From assembly GCA_016707175.1 (NCBI GenBank), contig JADJIB010000011.1:62001-126000 (forward strand): DNA of 64,000 nt. The letters are read 5' to 3'. The position numbers were made by a program, and so were the translations under genes. The notes under the pieces were generated by a model. The model had not been told where the DNA came from. It was given only the letters and a program-made list of their open reading frames with translations, and did not search any database. The DNA is from Candidatus Phosphoribacter hodrii (GTDB taxonomy: Bacteria > Actinomycetota > Actinomycetes > Actinomycetales > Dermatophilaceae). This document shows positions 17,378-25,074 of this stretch, one piece after another (position 1 is the stretch's first letter; the number at the start of each line of letters is the position of its first letter).

Positions 17378-18249
17378 CTGCCGACACGATGGTTGGCGCC
17401 CCGCCCCGCGGCGGTCAGCGTCTTCGACTCCTTCTGCACAGCCGCACCGGAATGCTCGGCCTCGTGCTGGTCGGCTTCCTGCTGGTCCTGGCGATCGCGC
17501 AAGCGTTCGGCCTGGTCGGCACCGACCCGCTCAAGCAAGCCGCGAGCATCCGACTGCAGGGGCCATCGGCAGCGCACTGGTTCGGCACCGATCAGTTCGG
17601 TCGTGACGTCTTCTCCCGCGTCGCAGCCGGAGTGGCGAACACGACCCAGATCGCCGCGGTGGCGGTCGGTGTGGCCGCTCTCGTGGGGACGCTGCTGGGC
17701 GTCATCGCGGGCTTCTACCTCAAGGGGCCCGACGCCATCATCAGCGGCGTCACCAACGTGTTGTTCGCCTTCCCGCCCCTGCTTCTCGCGCTGTCGCTGA
17801 CCTCGGTGATGGACCGAAACTGGTTCACCGTCGCCGTGGCCATCGCCATCGTCTACATACCCATCTTCATCCGGGTCGCGCGTGGCCCGGTGCTCTCGCT
17901 GCGAAACATCGAATACGTCCGCGCGGCGGTCAGCACCGGCCAAAGCAGGATGGCCATCACGATGCGGCACGTGCTGCCCAACATCACGTCGATCATCATC
18001 GTCCAGGTGTCGTTGTCGCTGTCCTGGGCGGTGCTCACCGAGGCGTCGCTGAGCTTCCTCGGACTCGGAAACCCACCCCCGGCCCCCTCCCTGGGTTCGA
18101 TGATCTACGAGGCCCGCACCCTCGTGTCCGTCGCGCCGTGGACGATGGTTGCCCCAGGAATCGTCATCGTCCTGCTCGTCGTGGGCCTCAACCTCCTCGG
18201 CGACGGCCTGCGCGACTCGTTCGACCCCCGAAAGCGGGGATCGTCATGA
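17374..18249 (+). CDS. ABC transporter permease (DppC type)
   Basis: A 291-residue membrane protein of the DppC/OppC group. It has the typical HWFGTDQFGRDVFSRVAAG segment after the first helix, the EAA loop RAAVSTGQSRMAITMRHVLPN, and the ending LNLLGDGLRDSFDPRKR that closes nearly all members. Partner of the preceding DppB-type subunit. Its stop overlaps the murQ start (ATGA at 18246-18249), placing transport and catabolism in one coupled transcript. Confidence 0.94.
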   Translation: MTADTMVGAPPRGGQRLRLLLHSRTGMLGLVLVGFLLVLAIAQAFGLVGTDPLKQAASIRLQGPSAAHWFGTDQFGRDVFSRVAAGVANTTQIAAVAVGVAALVGTLLGVIAGFYLKGPDAIISGVTNVLFAFPPLLLALSLTSVMDRNWFTVAVAIAIVYIPIFIRVARGPVLSLRNIEYVRAAVSTGQSRMAITMRHVLPNITSIIIVQVSLSLSWAVLTEASLSFLGLGNPPPAPSLGSMIYEARTLVSVAPWTMVAPGIVIVLLVVGLNLLGDGLRDSFDPRKRGSS

Positions 18250-19196
18250 CCCCCGCGCAGGGCGACGACGCGAGCGACGACTCGGACCTCTCGGCGCTGT
18301 TGACCGAGTCGGTGGACCCGCGATACGCGGATCTCGACATCCTGTCGGTGGCGCAGTTGGCCGAGCTGATGAATGCCGCGGATCGAACCGTGCCGGACGC
18401 GGTTCATGCCGCGCTCCCGCAGATCGTCCTTGCCGTTGAGGCGATCCTGCCGCGGATGATCGCCGGGGGCCGCTTGGTCTACGTCGGTGCCGGCACGGCC
18501 GGACGCCTGGGAATCCTCGACGCGTCAGAGTGTCCGCCGACCTTCAACACCAGGCCCGAGCAGGTCTTCGCCATCATTGCGGGCGGCTCACGCGCCGTGC
18601 AGACCGCAGTCGAAGGGGCTGAGGACGACCCTGCCCAAGGGGCAGTAGCGGTGGATGCGGCCAAGGTCGAGCCGAGGGACACGGTCGTGGGGATCACGGC
18701 CAGCGGCCGGACGCCCTACGTCCTCGGAGCGGTCAAGCGGGCGAGGGAGCTCGGCGCGCTCACCGTGGGCCTGTCCTGCGATGCCGGGTCGGCGTTGAGT
18801 GGTGCGGTCGAGCGACCGATCGAGGTGCTTGTCGGGCCGGAGGTCCTCTCCGGCTCGACCCGCCTGAAGTCCGGGACGGCGCAGAAACTCGTCCTCAACA
18901 TGATCTCGACGATCGTCATGGTGCGCATGGGCAAGACCTACGGCAACCTCATGGTCGACGTCCGCCCCACCAACCACAAGCTCCGAGTGCGGGCCCGCCG
19001 GATCGTCCAGCAGATCGCTTCAGCGTCCGGCGACGACGCGGCCGCCGCATTGGCAGCTTCCGGGAACGACATCCGAGTGGCCTCCCTCATGCTCGCTCGC
19101 CACGAGTCGGCCGAGCGCGCGGCCGAACGCCTGCGCGACGCCGGCGGGAACCTACGCACTGCACTGGAGGATGGCCAATGCGCGTCTTGGGCATGA
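18246..19196 (+). CDS. murQ: N-acetylmuramic acid 6-phosphate etherase
   Basis: A 316-residue SIS-domain enzyme that cleaves the lactyl ether of MurNAc-6-phosphate to give GlcNAc-6-phosphate and D-lactate in the cytosol. Diagnostic blocks are TESVDPRYADLDILS near the start, YVGAGTAGRLGILDASECPPTF, and LSGSTRLKSGTAQKLVLNM, the MurQ signature. Length is about that of the family (about 300). Start ATG 18246 overlaps the permease stop; the end overlaps anmK by 19 bases. Together with AnmK it defines the operon as cell-wall sugar salvage. No MurK or NagZ gene is seen in the window, so MurNAc-6-phosphate would have to come through AnmK from 1,6-anhydroMurNAc unless another kinase exists elsewhere. 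Confidence 0.95.
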   Translation: MTPAQGDDASDDSDLSALLTESVDPRYADLDILSVAQLAELMNAADRTVPDAVHAALPQIVLAVEAILPRMIAGGRLVYVGAGTAGRLGILDASECPPTFNTRPEQVFAIIAGGSRAVQTAVEGAEDDPAQGAVAVDAAKVEPRDTVVGITASGRTPYVLGAVKRARELGALTVGLSCDAGSALSGAVERPIEVLVGPEVLSGSTRLKSGTAQKLVLNMISTIVMVRMGKTYGNLMVDVRPTNHKLRVRARRIVQQIASASGDDAAAALAASGNDIRVASLMLARHESAERAAERLRDAGGNLRTALEDGQCASWA

Positions 19197-20347
19197 TCTC
19201 AGGGACGTCACACGACGGCATCGACCTGGCGGTCGTCGATCTGGACGCCGACGGCGATGTCCTGGTGGGGAGCGTCCTCACCAGCGACACCGTCCCCTAT
19301 GACCCCGACCTCAGGGCCCGGCTCGTCGCTGCCCTGCCACCCGCTGCGACGACGCTGTCGGAGATGTGCCAGCTCGACACCCTCATCGGGCAGGCCTTCG
19401 CGCAGGCAGCCGCCGAGGCCGCCGAGAGGGTCGGCGGCGTGGACGCGGTCTGCTCGCACGGCCAGACCGTCTACCACTGGGTCGAGGCTGACCACGCACT
19501 CGGGACGCTGCAACTCGGCCAGCCGGCGTGGATCGCCGAGCGGGTCGGTCGGCCGGTCGTTGCGGACGTCCGCGCCAGGGACCTGACGATCGGAGGGCAC
19601 GGAGCCCCCCTCGCCTCGCTTCTGGACGCCCTCCTCTTGGGTGGCCACGCGGGGGTGCCGGCCGCCCTGAACCTGGGCGGCATCTCGAACATGACCGTCA
19701 TCACCGATGGACGCGTATCGGCCTTCGACATCGGCCCCTCGAACGCGCTCATGGACGCCGTGGTGCAGACCGAGGGCCTGGACCCGCGAGGCTACGACGA
19801 CGGGGGCCGGCTCGCCGCCGGCGGATCGGTCGACGTCGACCTTCTCGACGCCTTGCTCGCAGACCCCTATTACGCGTTGCCCGCGCCGAAGAGCACCGGC
19901 AAGGAGCACTTCCACGGGACCTACGTGCGAGAAGCCGTCGCTGCCCTCGGCCACGACATCAGCCCCATCGATCTGCTCGCCACACTGACCGAGCTGACCG
20001 TGCGCACGGTGGCCGAGGCCGTCCGGACCGCTGGGGTGACCTACCTCGCCATGTCCGGCGGCGGGTGCCGAAACCCGTTGCTGGTTGACGGCATACGAGC
20101 TGCCCTGCCTGACGTCGAGGTGGTGACCACGGACGCGCTCTCCGTCCCCACCGACGCAAAGGAGGCAATCCTGCTCGCCGTGATCGGCTGGTGCACGCTG
20201 CATGGGCTGCCCGGCGTCGTCGCCGGGGGCACCGGGGCTCGCGTGCCGCGCATCCTGGGAAGCATCACACCCGGGAGTGGTCCCTTGCGGCTGCCCGAGC
20301 CGGCGTCGCCGATCCGCTCGATCCGACTGCACGGGGGCGTCACGTGA
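19178..20347 (+). CDS. anmK: 1,6-anhydro-N-acetylmuramic acid kinase
   Basis: A 389-residue ASKHA-fold kinase that hydrolyses the anhydro ring of 1,6-anhydroMurNAc and phosphorylates it to MurNAc-6-phosphate. It has the N-terminal ATP loop MRVLGMISGTSHDGIDLAVVD, the catalytic region VADVRARDLTIGGHGAPL, NLGGISNMTVI and the C-terminal MSGGGCRNPLL, all standard for AnmK. It overlaps murQ by 19 bases and feeds it directly. AnmK implies that the substrate is an anhydro-sugar made by lytic transglycosylases, such as the lysozyme-like protein encoded at 4124. Confidence 0.95.
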   Translation: MRVLGMISGTSHDGIDLAVVDLDADGDVLVGSVLTSDTVPYDPDLRARLVAALPPAATTLSEMCQLDTLIGQAFAQAAAEAAERVGGVDAVCSHGQTVYHWVEADHALGTLQLGQPAWIAERVGRPVVADVRARDLTIGGHGAPLASLLDALLLGGHAGVPAALNLGGISNMTVITDGRVSAFDIGPSNALMDAVVQTEGLDPRGYDDGGRLAAGGSVDVDLLDALLADPYYALPAPKSTGKEHFHGTYVREAVAALGHDISPIDLLATLTELTVRTVAEAVRTAGVTYLAMSGGGCRNPLLVDGIRAALPDVEVVTTDALSVPTDAKEAILLAVIGWCTLHGLPGVVAGGTGARVPRILGSITPGSGPLRLPEPASPIRSIRLHGGVT

Positions 20348-20832
20348 GCGTCCAGCTGCGTCGGGCCGGACTGGAGGACCGCACCGGGATCGTCGATGTC
20401 TTCCTCGACTGCTGGCGGCAGAGCTACCGCGGCGTGCTTCCCGACCGCCTCACCGATTCCATGACCGATGAAGCGGCGACCGCGCTGTGGAACCGCGCCC
20501 TCACCGCGCCGGACCGCACCGTCGTCGTGGCGGTCCGGGACGGCGTCGTCGTCGGGGTCACTAGTTACGGCGTGAACGGGTCCACGGGCCTGGTCCAGTC
20601 GCTCTATGTGTCGCCTAGTGCTCAAGGCCTCGGCCTGGGACGCCGTTTGCTCGAGAAGGCTGCCGTCGATCTCACGAAGGCCGCGGCGACCTCGGCGACG
20701 CTGTGGGTGTTCGCGGCCAATACTCCGTCGGTCGGCTTCTATGCGGCCTGCGGGTGGCTGCCCGACGGGGTGACGCGGGTTCAGGAGGAGTTTGGCGAAC
20801 CGGAGATCGAGCTGCACAAGGCGTTGGCGTGA
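20344..20832 (+). CDS. GNAT-family N-acetyltransferase
   Basis: A 162-residue acetyl-CoA-dependent transferase. GNAT motif A is visible as LVQSLYVSPSAQGLGLGRRLLEKA, and the end is VFAANTPSVGFYAACGWLPDG, as in RimI/Ypea-like members. Substrate unknown. GTG 20344 overlaps the anmK stop (GTGA) and its own stop overlaps the next start in the same way, so it is a fixed part of the salvage operon. An acetyltransferase could act on an amino sugar (GlcN or GlcNAc-derived) or on a released amino acid; this is speculation from context. Confidence 0.85.
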   Translation: MSVQLRRAGLEDRTGIVDVFLDCWRQSYRGVLPDRLTDSMTDEAATALWNRALTAPDRTVVVAVRDGVVVGVTSYGVNGSTGLVQSLYVSPSAQGLGLGRRLLEKAAVDLTKAAATSATLWVFAANTPSVGFYAACGWLPDGVTRVQEEFGEPEIELHKALA

Positions 20833-21962
20833 ACGCGTCGACGGGGTCGGAGCTCCTCGATGCTGTCGGGACCGCAGCCCACGCAGTGCATGCCCTGGCG
20901 TCGGGGCCGCTCGGCGTCACCATCGGCGTCACGACCGGGGCCGGGACCAGGATCAAGTCGGTCGGTGCCGCCGACGGCAACCATCGGGCGCTGCACACCG
21001 ACACGCGGTTCGACATCGCCTCGGTGACGAAGGTCGTGGCCACCACCACGGCGATCCACCGACTTGCCTCCGTCGGGGTGCTCCGTCTGGATGACCGGGT
21101 CGACCGATTCGTCGCCGACTCGCCCTGCACTTCGGATGCCACGATCTCGACCCTCCTGACGCATCGGGCGGGCCTGTGGGAGTGGCAGCCGCTCTACCTC
21201 GCGCCGTCCGCGGACGGTCGACCCGTCGATGCGTATCAGGCGGTGGCCGCCCTGCCCCTGCGTTATCCGCCGGGGGAGCGTCGAGCCTATTCGGACCTCG
21301 GCTTCATCCTGCTCGGCCGCATCATCGAACGGGCCACGGGCCTGTCGTTGGCTGAGGCGGTGTCCGAGTTCGTCACCGGTCCCCTCGGACTGGTGGACAC
21401 GGCATACGGGCCGGTGACGGGTGACGTCGCAGCGAGCGCACCCGGCGACGGGGTCGAGCGGGACATGGTCGGCAGCGGTGATCCCTATCCGGTGCTCTAT
21501 CCCAGCCGCGAGATCGCCTGGCGGACGCACGAACTGACCGGCGAGGTGAACGACGGCAACTGCTACCGGGTGTTGGGCGGTGTCAGCGGGCACGCCGGGA
21601 TGTTCTCGACGGCCGTCGACCTCCTGCGGCTGGGTCGATCTCTGGCGCTGGCAGCCACGTCGGACGACCTGTGGCGCCCAGACATCACCGCGCAGATCTT
21701 CGCCGAGGGGCCGGACTCGGGGCAGGCACTCGGGTGGCGGACGATGCCGGTCCTGCTGGGCGGCGTGCGCCGCAACCTGCTCTGGCACCCGGGTTTCACC
21801 GGGTGTGCGCTCGGTCTGGTCCCGGGCACGGGAGTTGCCCTCGTCTTGCTGTCCAACCGCCTCATGTCCGCCGCACCGCTGCCGACGGCCCAGCTGTGGG
21901 CCACCGCGTTGTCCTCACTCGGCGTCAGTGACGCCCCGATGCTCATAGGGAGCCGACCATGA
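20829..21962 (+). CDS. serine hydrolase of the beta-lactamase family (AmiE-like)
   Basis: A 377-residue penicillin-binding/beta-lactamase-fold enzyme with no clear signal peptide. Catalytic motifs are complete: SVTK (Ser65-Lys68), YSD (Tyr154-Asp156) and HPG (His320). In Bacillus subtilis the MurNAc salvage cluster contains AmiE (YbbE), a beta-lactamase-fold N-acetylmuramyl-L-alanine amidase that strips peptides from muropeptides before NagZ and MurQ act. The same enzyme type in the same context suggests the same job here, probably in the cytosol after uptake of anhydro-muropeptides. Alternatives are an esterase or D-aminopeptidase. The GTG start overlaps the GNAT stop, and its stop overlaps the ATPase start. 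Confidence 0.85.
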   Translation: MNASTGSELLDAVGTAAHAVHALASGPLGVTIGVTTGAGTRIKSVGAADGNHRALHTDTRFDIASVTKVVATTTAIHRLASVGVLRLDDRVDRFVADSPCTSDATISTLLTHRAGLWEWQPLYLAPSADGRPVDAYQAVAALPLRYPPGERRAYSDLGFILLGRIIERATGLSLAEAVSEFVTGPLGLVDTAYGPVTGDVAASAPGDGVERDMVGSGDPYPVLYPSREIAWRTHELTGEVNDGNCYRVLGGVSGHAGMFSTAVDLLRLGRSLALAATSDDLWRPDITAQIFAEGPDSGQALGWRTMPVLLGGVRRNLLWHPGFTGCALGLVPGTGVALVLLSNRLMSAAPLPTAQLWATALSSLGVSDAPMLIGSRP

Positions 21963-23626
21963 CCACACCCGTGACCGACAGCCCCGTCCTGTCGATTCGC
22001 AATCTGTCGATCGGGTTCCGTGCCGGCGGAAAGGTTGCACCGGCAGTCCGCGACGTGTCACTCGACGTGGGCGTCGGCGAGACCGTTGCCATCGTCGGCG
22101 AGTCCGGGTCGGGCAAGAGCACCACCGCTGCGGCGGTGAACGGCCTCCTGCCGGACAACGCGGTCATCACCAGCGGGAGCATTCTCTTCGACGGCAGCGA
22201 TATCCGCGCGCTGACCGAGAAGCAGCTCATCGCCGTGCGTGGCGCGGGGATCGGGCTGGTGCCGCAGGACCCGATGAGCAACCTCAATCCGCTCATGCGG
22301 ATCGGCCGACAGATCGGTGAGGCGTTGGAGGTGCATGGACGCACCACGGGCCGGGCCACCGACCAGCGCGTTCACGAACTGCTGGAACTGGTCGGCATCC
22401 CCGACCCAGAGCGCCGGGCCACCCAATACCCCCATGAGTTCTCCGGCGGTATGCGCCAGCGCGTGCTCATCGCGATCGGCCTCTCGTGCAACCCACGCCT
22501 CCTGATCGCCGACGAGCCGACATCCGCCCTCGACGTGACCGTCCAGCGGCGCATCCTCGACCAGTTGGAGAGCCTGACCGTCGGGTCAGGCACGGCGGTC
22601 TTCCTCATCACCCACGACCTCGCCCTCGCGGCCGAGCGCGCCGATCGGGTCGCGGTCATGTATCGCGGGGAGATCGTCGAGCAAGGCCCGTCCAAGCAGG
22701 TGCTGCGCAGTCCGTCGCACGACTACACCAAGTCACTGATCGCTGCCGTGCCTGGGCTGTCGCTGGAGCGCGCGCCGGTGCGGACCGCTGCGAGAGAACG
22801 GATCTCCACCAGTGACGTCCCGCTCGTGTCAGTCCGTCACGTGGTCAAGGAGTATGCGTTGCGCGGCGGCTCGGCCGAGTCGTTCAAGGCGGTCGACGAT
22901 GTCTCGTTCGACATCCGCGCCGGCAGCACCGTGTCGGTGGTCGGGGAGTCCGGCTCGGGCAAGTCGACCACGGCGAACATGGTGCTCGGTCTGGAGACCA
23001 TCACGAGCGGAAACATCGTGTTCGAGGGCAACGACCTGACCACCATGCGAGGGAAGGAGTTGTTCGCCCTGCGCCGGCGGGTGCAGCCCGTCTTCCAGAA
23101 CCCGTATTCCTCCCTCGACCCCCGTTTCACCATTGCCCGCACCATCGCCGAGCCCCTGGCGGTGCACAAGGTCGGCGACCCCACGTCGCGCCGGCAGCGG
23201 GTGCTCGAGTTGCTGGACCAAGTGGCCCTGCCCCCGGCCGTCGCCGACCGTTATCCGCACGAGTTGTCCGGTGGCCAACGTCAGCGGGTCGCCATCGCAC
23301 GCGCACTGGCGCTGCGCCCCGACCTGGTGGTCCTCGACGAAGCCGTGTCGGCGCTGGATGTCCTCGTCCAGGCTCAGATCCTTGAGTTGCTCGCATCGCT
23401 GCAGCGGGAGATGGGCCTGACCTACCTGTTCATCAGCCACGACCTCGCCGTGGTGCGGATGATTTCCGACGAGGTCCATGTCATGCGTCGCGGCAAGATC
23501 ATCGAGAGCGGGGCCCCCGATCAGCTCTTCGACCACCCCGCGCACGAATACACCCAGGAGTTGATCGCCGCGATCCCTGGGCGGTCGGTTGCCAGTGCGC
23601 GGCTGGGGGAGGCCGAGCCCGCGTAG
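21959..23626 (+). CDS. fused ABC transporter ATPase (DppD-DppF type)
   Basis: A 555-residue protein carrying two complete nucleotide-binding domains: Walker A GESGSGKSTTA near residues 47-57 and GESGSGKSTTA again near 329; signatures FSGGMRQRVLIA and LSGGQRQRVAIA; Walker B LLIADEPTSALD and LVVLDEAVSALD. The second carries Ala-Val in place of the usual Pro-Thr after the catalytic Glu, a mild deviation. This single polypeptide replaces the separate D and F ATPases of peptide importers and would energise the two permeases encoded at 16.4-18.2 kb. It is the last operon gene, and its TAG stop overlaps the second copy of the terminator repeat. Confidence 0.95.
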   Translation: MTTPVTDSPVLSIRNLSIGFRAGGKVAPAVRDVSLDVGVGETVAIVGESGSGKSTTAAAVNGLLPDNAVITSGSILFDGSDIRALTEKQLIAVRGAGIGLVPQDPMSNLNPLMRIGRQIGEALEVHGRTTGRATDQRVHELLELVGIPDPERRATQYPHEFSGGMRQRVLIAIGLSCNPRLLIADEPTSALDVTVQRRILDQLESLTVGSGTAVFLITHDLALAAERADRVAVMYRGEIVEQGPSKQVLRSPSHDYTKSLIAAVPGLSLERAPVRTAARERISTSDVPLVSVRHVVKEYALRGGSAESFKAVDDVSFDIRAGSTVSVVGESGSGKSTTANMVLGLETITSGNIVFEGNDLTTMRGKELFALRRRVQPVFQNPYSSLDPRFTIARTIAEPLAVHKVGDPTSRRQRVLELLDQVALPPAVADRYPHELSGGQRQRVAIARALALRPDLVVLDEAVSALDVLVQAQILELLASLQREMGLTYLFISHDLAVVRMISDEVHVMRRGKIIESGAPDQLFDHPAHEYTQELIAAIPGRSVASARLGEAEPA

Positions 23627-23685
23627 GCGACGACGCGGCATACGTCAAAGGGTCGGCTCCCCGTGTGGGAGCCGACCCTTCGCGT
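23625..23685 (+). repeat. terminator module, copy 2 of the direct repeat
   Basis: Begins inside the TAG stop of the ATPase gene and matches 12682-12741 with one inserted C and one substitution. In this copy the right flank also carries GTATGCCG (23684-23691), so the hairpin is framed by CGGCATACG on the left and CGTATGCCG on the right, an arrangement partly lost in copy 1. Confidence 0.9.
23648..23680. terminator. bidirectional terminator between the ABC ATPase and PemK-like genes
   Basis: AAGGGTCGGCTCCC (23648-23661) pairs with GGGAGCCGACCCTT (23667-23680), a perfect 14-bp stem with a 5-base loop. It lies between convergent genes and can end transcription from both sides. Confidence 0.9.
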
Positions 23686-23716
23686 ATGCCGTGCGCCTGT
23701 CCCGGCGCGCCTGCGG

Positions 23717-24226
23717 TCAGCGGGCGGCGCGGATCGCGGCCGCGACCTGATCGAAGACGGCCCGGTCGAGCACGGCGCCCTCGCGGCGGATCGTCGTCGG
23801 GTCCACGCGCAGGATCCGGTCGACCCGGGCCTCGCTGGGTCGGCCGCGGCGGTCCCACGCGCCCGAGCCGACATCGCACCAGAGCCGACCGTCGCGACGT
23901 TCTTGGAGGGCGTCGCGGTCATGGTCCTTGGAGGTGAGGGGGACCGCGAGCAGCCACGGCCCGTCGGTGCCGACGAGTAGGACCGGACGGTCCTTGCCCT
24001 GGGTGTGATCCTCCTCGAACGGCACCCAGGTCCAGACGACCTCACCCGGATCGGGCCGCCCGTCATCGTGGGGGGCCCACCGCAGGTCGGGTATGCCGGT
24101 GAAGTCGCCCGGGTAGCCCGTCGCCGGCGCGCCCGGGGCGGGTGTCCTAGGCGTGGGTGTCCTCGGAGCGGGTGACTTCGCCGCCGGCCGCCACCACCGG
24201 GCCAGCGCGTCCCGCAGCCGTCCCAC
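23717..24226 (-). CDS. PemK/MazF-like toxin-family protein
   Basis: A 169-residue protein whose core (GEVVWTWVPFEED, GKDRPVLLVGTDGPWLLAVPLTSKDHD, WCDVGSGAWDRRGRPSEARVDRILRVDP) follows the PemK/MazF fold: an SH3-like beta barrel with the RPVLLVG strand that in the toxins supports RNA cleavage. About 55 Pro/Ala-rich residues precede the core. No antitoxin gene adjoins it, so it may be a solitary housekeeping relative rather than an addiction toxin. GTG 24226 is chosen because the longer open frame to 24439 reads through the neighbouring gene in a second frame. The start lies 2 bases from the stop of the upstream NAD(P)-binding gene, so the two are co-transcribed. Confidence 0.75.
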   Translation of the reverse strand: MGRLRDALARWWRPAAKSPAPRTPTPRTPAPGAPATGYPGDFTGIPDLRWAPHDDGRPDPGEVVWTWVPFEEDHTQGKDRPVLLVGTDGPWLLAVPLTSKDHDRDALQERRDGRLWCDVGSGAWDRRGRPSEARVDRILRVDPTTIRREGAVLDRAVFDQVAAAIRAAR

Positions 24227-24227
24227 G

Positions 24228-24968
24228 TCAGACTGTCCCGGCGCCGAGGAAGTCCGCGAAGGTCGGGGTTGCCGTCGCCGCTCCCTCGGGTGCCAGGTGC
24301 CCGCCCTGGGCGTATGCCGCGAACGTGCGCCCCGGCAGCCGGACGGGGACGACCCGGCGCTTCCGGTCGATGTGGTGCTGCCACTGCTGAGCGAGATCGG
24401 TGAAGCGCTCCACGCGAGGACCGCCGAGGTCCGGGGCACGCCCGGCCGGTTCCTGACCGATGAGCGAGGTGAGGCGAGCCGCGACAGCAGAGAGGTCCAC
24501 CGGTTGAATCGGGATGTCAGGCACGAACAACAGTGGGGCGGCCCGCTGGGTGCGCATCACCGTCAGGACGAGTTCGTGGAACTGGGTGGCGCGCTGGATG
24601 GTCAGGCCCAGGCCGCTGGCTTGCAGTTGCCGTTCGGCCTCGACCTTGGCCTGGTAGTAGGGGAGGGGAACCCGGTCGGCGCCGACGATCGACATGTAGA
24701 TGATGTGCTCGACGTCGGCCTCGACCGCCGCCTTCGAGAGGTTGGCGGCCGCGCGGATGTCGCGAGCTCCCCCCGAGGTCGCCAGGTGCACCACGGTGTG
24801 GACGCCGTCGAGGGCTCGTTTGAGACCTTGGCGGCGTTCCAGATCCCCGGTCGTCAGCCCTGGCCCGGTGCGGCGACTGAGCACCCGCACGTGGTGGCCG
24901 GCGGCTTGCAGTAGCGGCACGGTCGCCCGGCCGAGGGTCCCGGTTCCGCCGGTGACGAGGATGTCCAC
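24228..24968 (-). CDS. NAD(P)H-binding atypical SDR (NmrA-like)
   Basis: A 246-residue Rossmann-fold protein. The nucleotide loop VDILVTGGTGTLGRATVPLL is at the very start, followed by VRVLSRRTG, VVHLATSGGARDI and IIYMSIVGADRVPLPYYQAKVEAE, the pattern of the atypical short-chain dehydrogenases (NmrA/YwnB-like, complex-I NDUFA9-like). It may bind rather than turn over NAD(P). GTG 24968 is preferred to the longer frame starting at 25283, because the Rossmann motif starts here and TAGCGT lies 8-13 bases upstream, as in leaderless transcripts. Divergent from lepA. Confidence 0.85.
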   Translation of the reverse strand: MDILVTGGTGTLGRATVPLLQAAGHHVRVLSRRTGPGLTTGDLERRQGLKRALDGVHTVVHLATSGGARDIRAAANLSKAAVEADVEHIIYMSIVGADRVPLPYYQAKVEAERQLQASGLGLTIQRATQFHELVLTVMRTQRAAPLLFVPDIPIQPVDLSAVAARLTSLIGQEPAGRAPDLGGPRVERFTDLAQQWQHHIDRKRRVVPVRLPGRTFAAYAQGGHLAPEGAATATPTFADFLGAGTV

Positions 24969-25074
24969 AGACGACACGCTAGCCGCCGAAGGTGAGCGGA
25001 CGGCATACCGACGGCGTCGTGGGACACTGTTGCGAATCCAGTCGACCCCGAAGCCCGCGAGGAACCCCACCACC

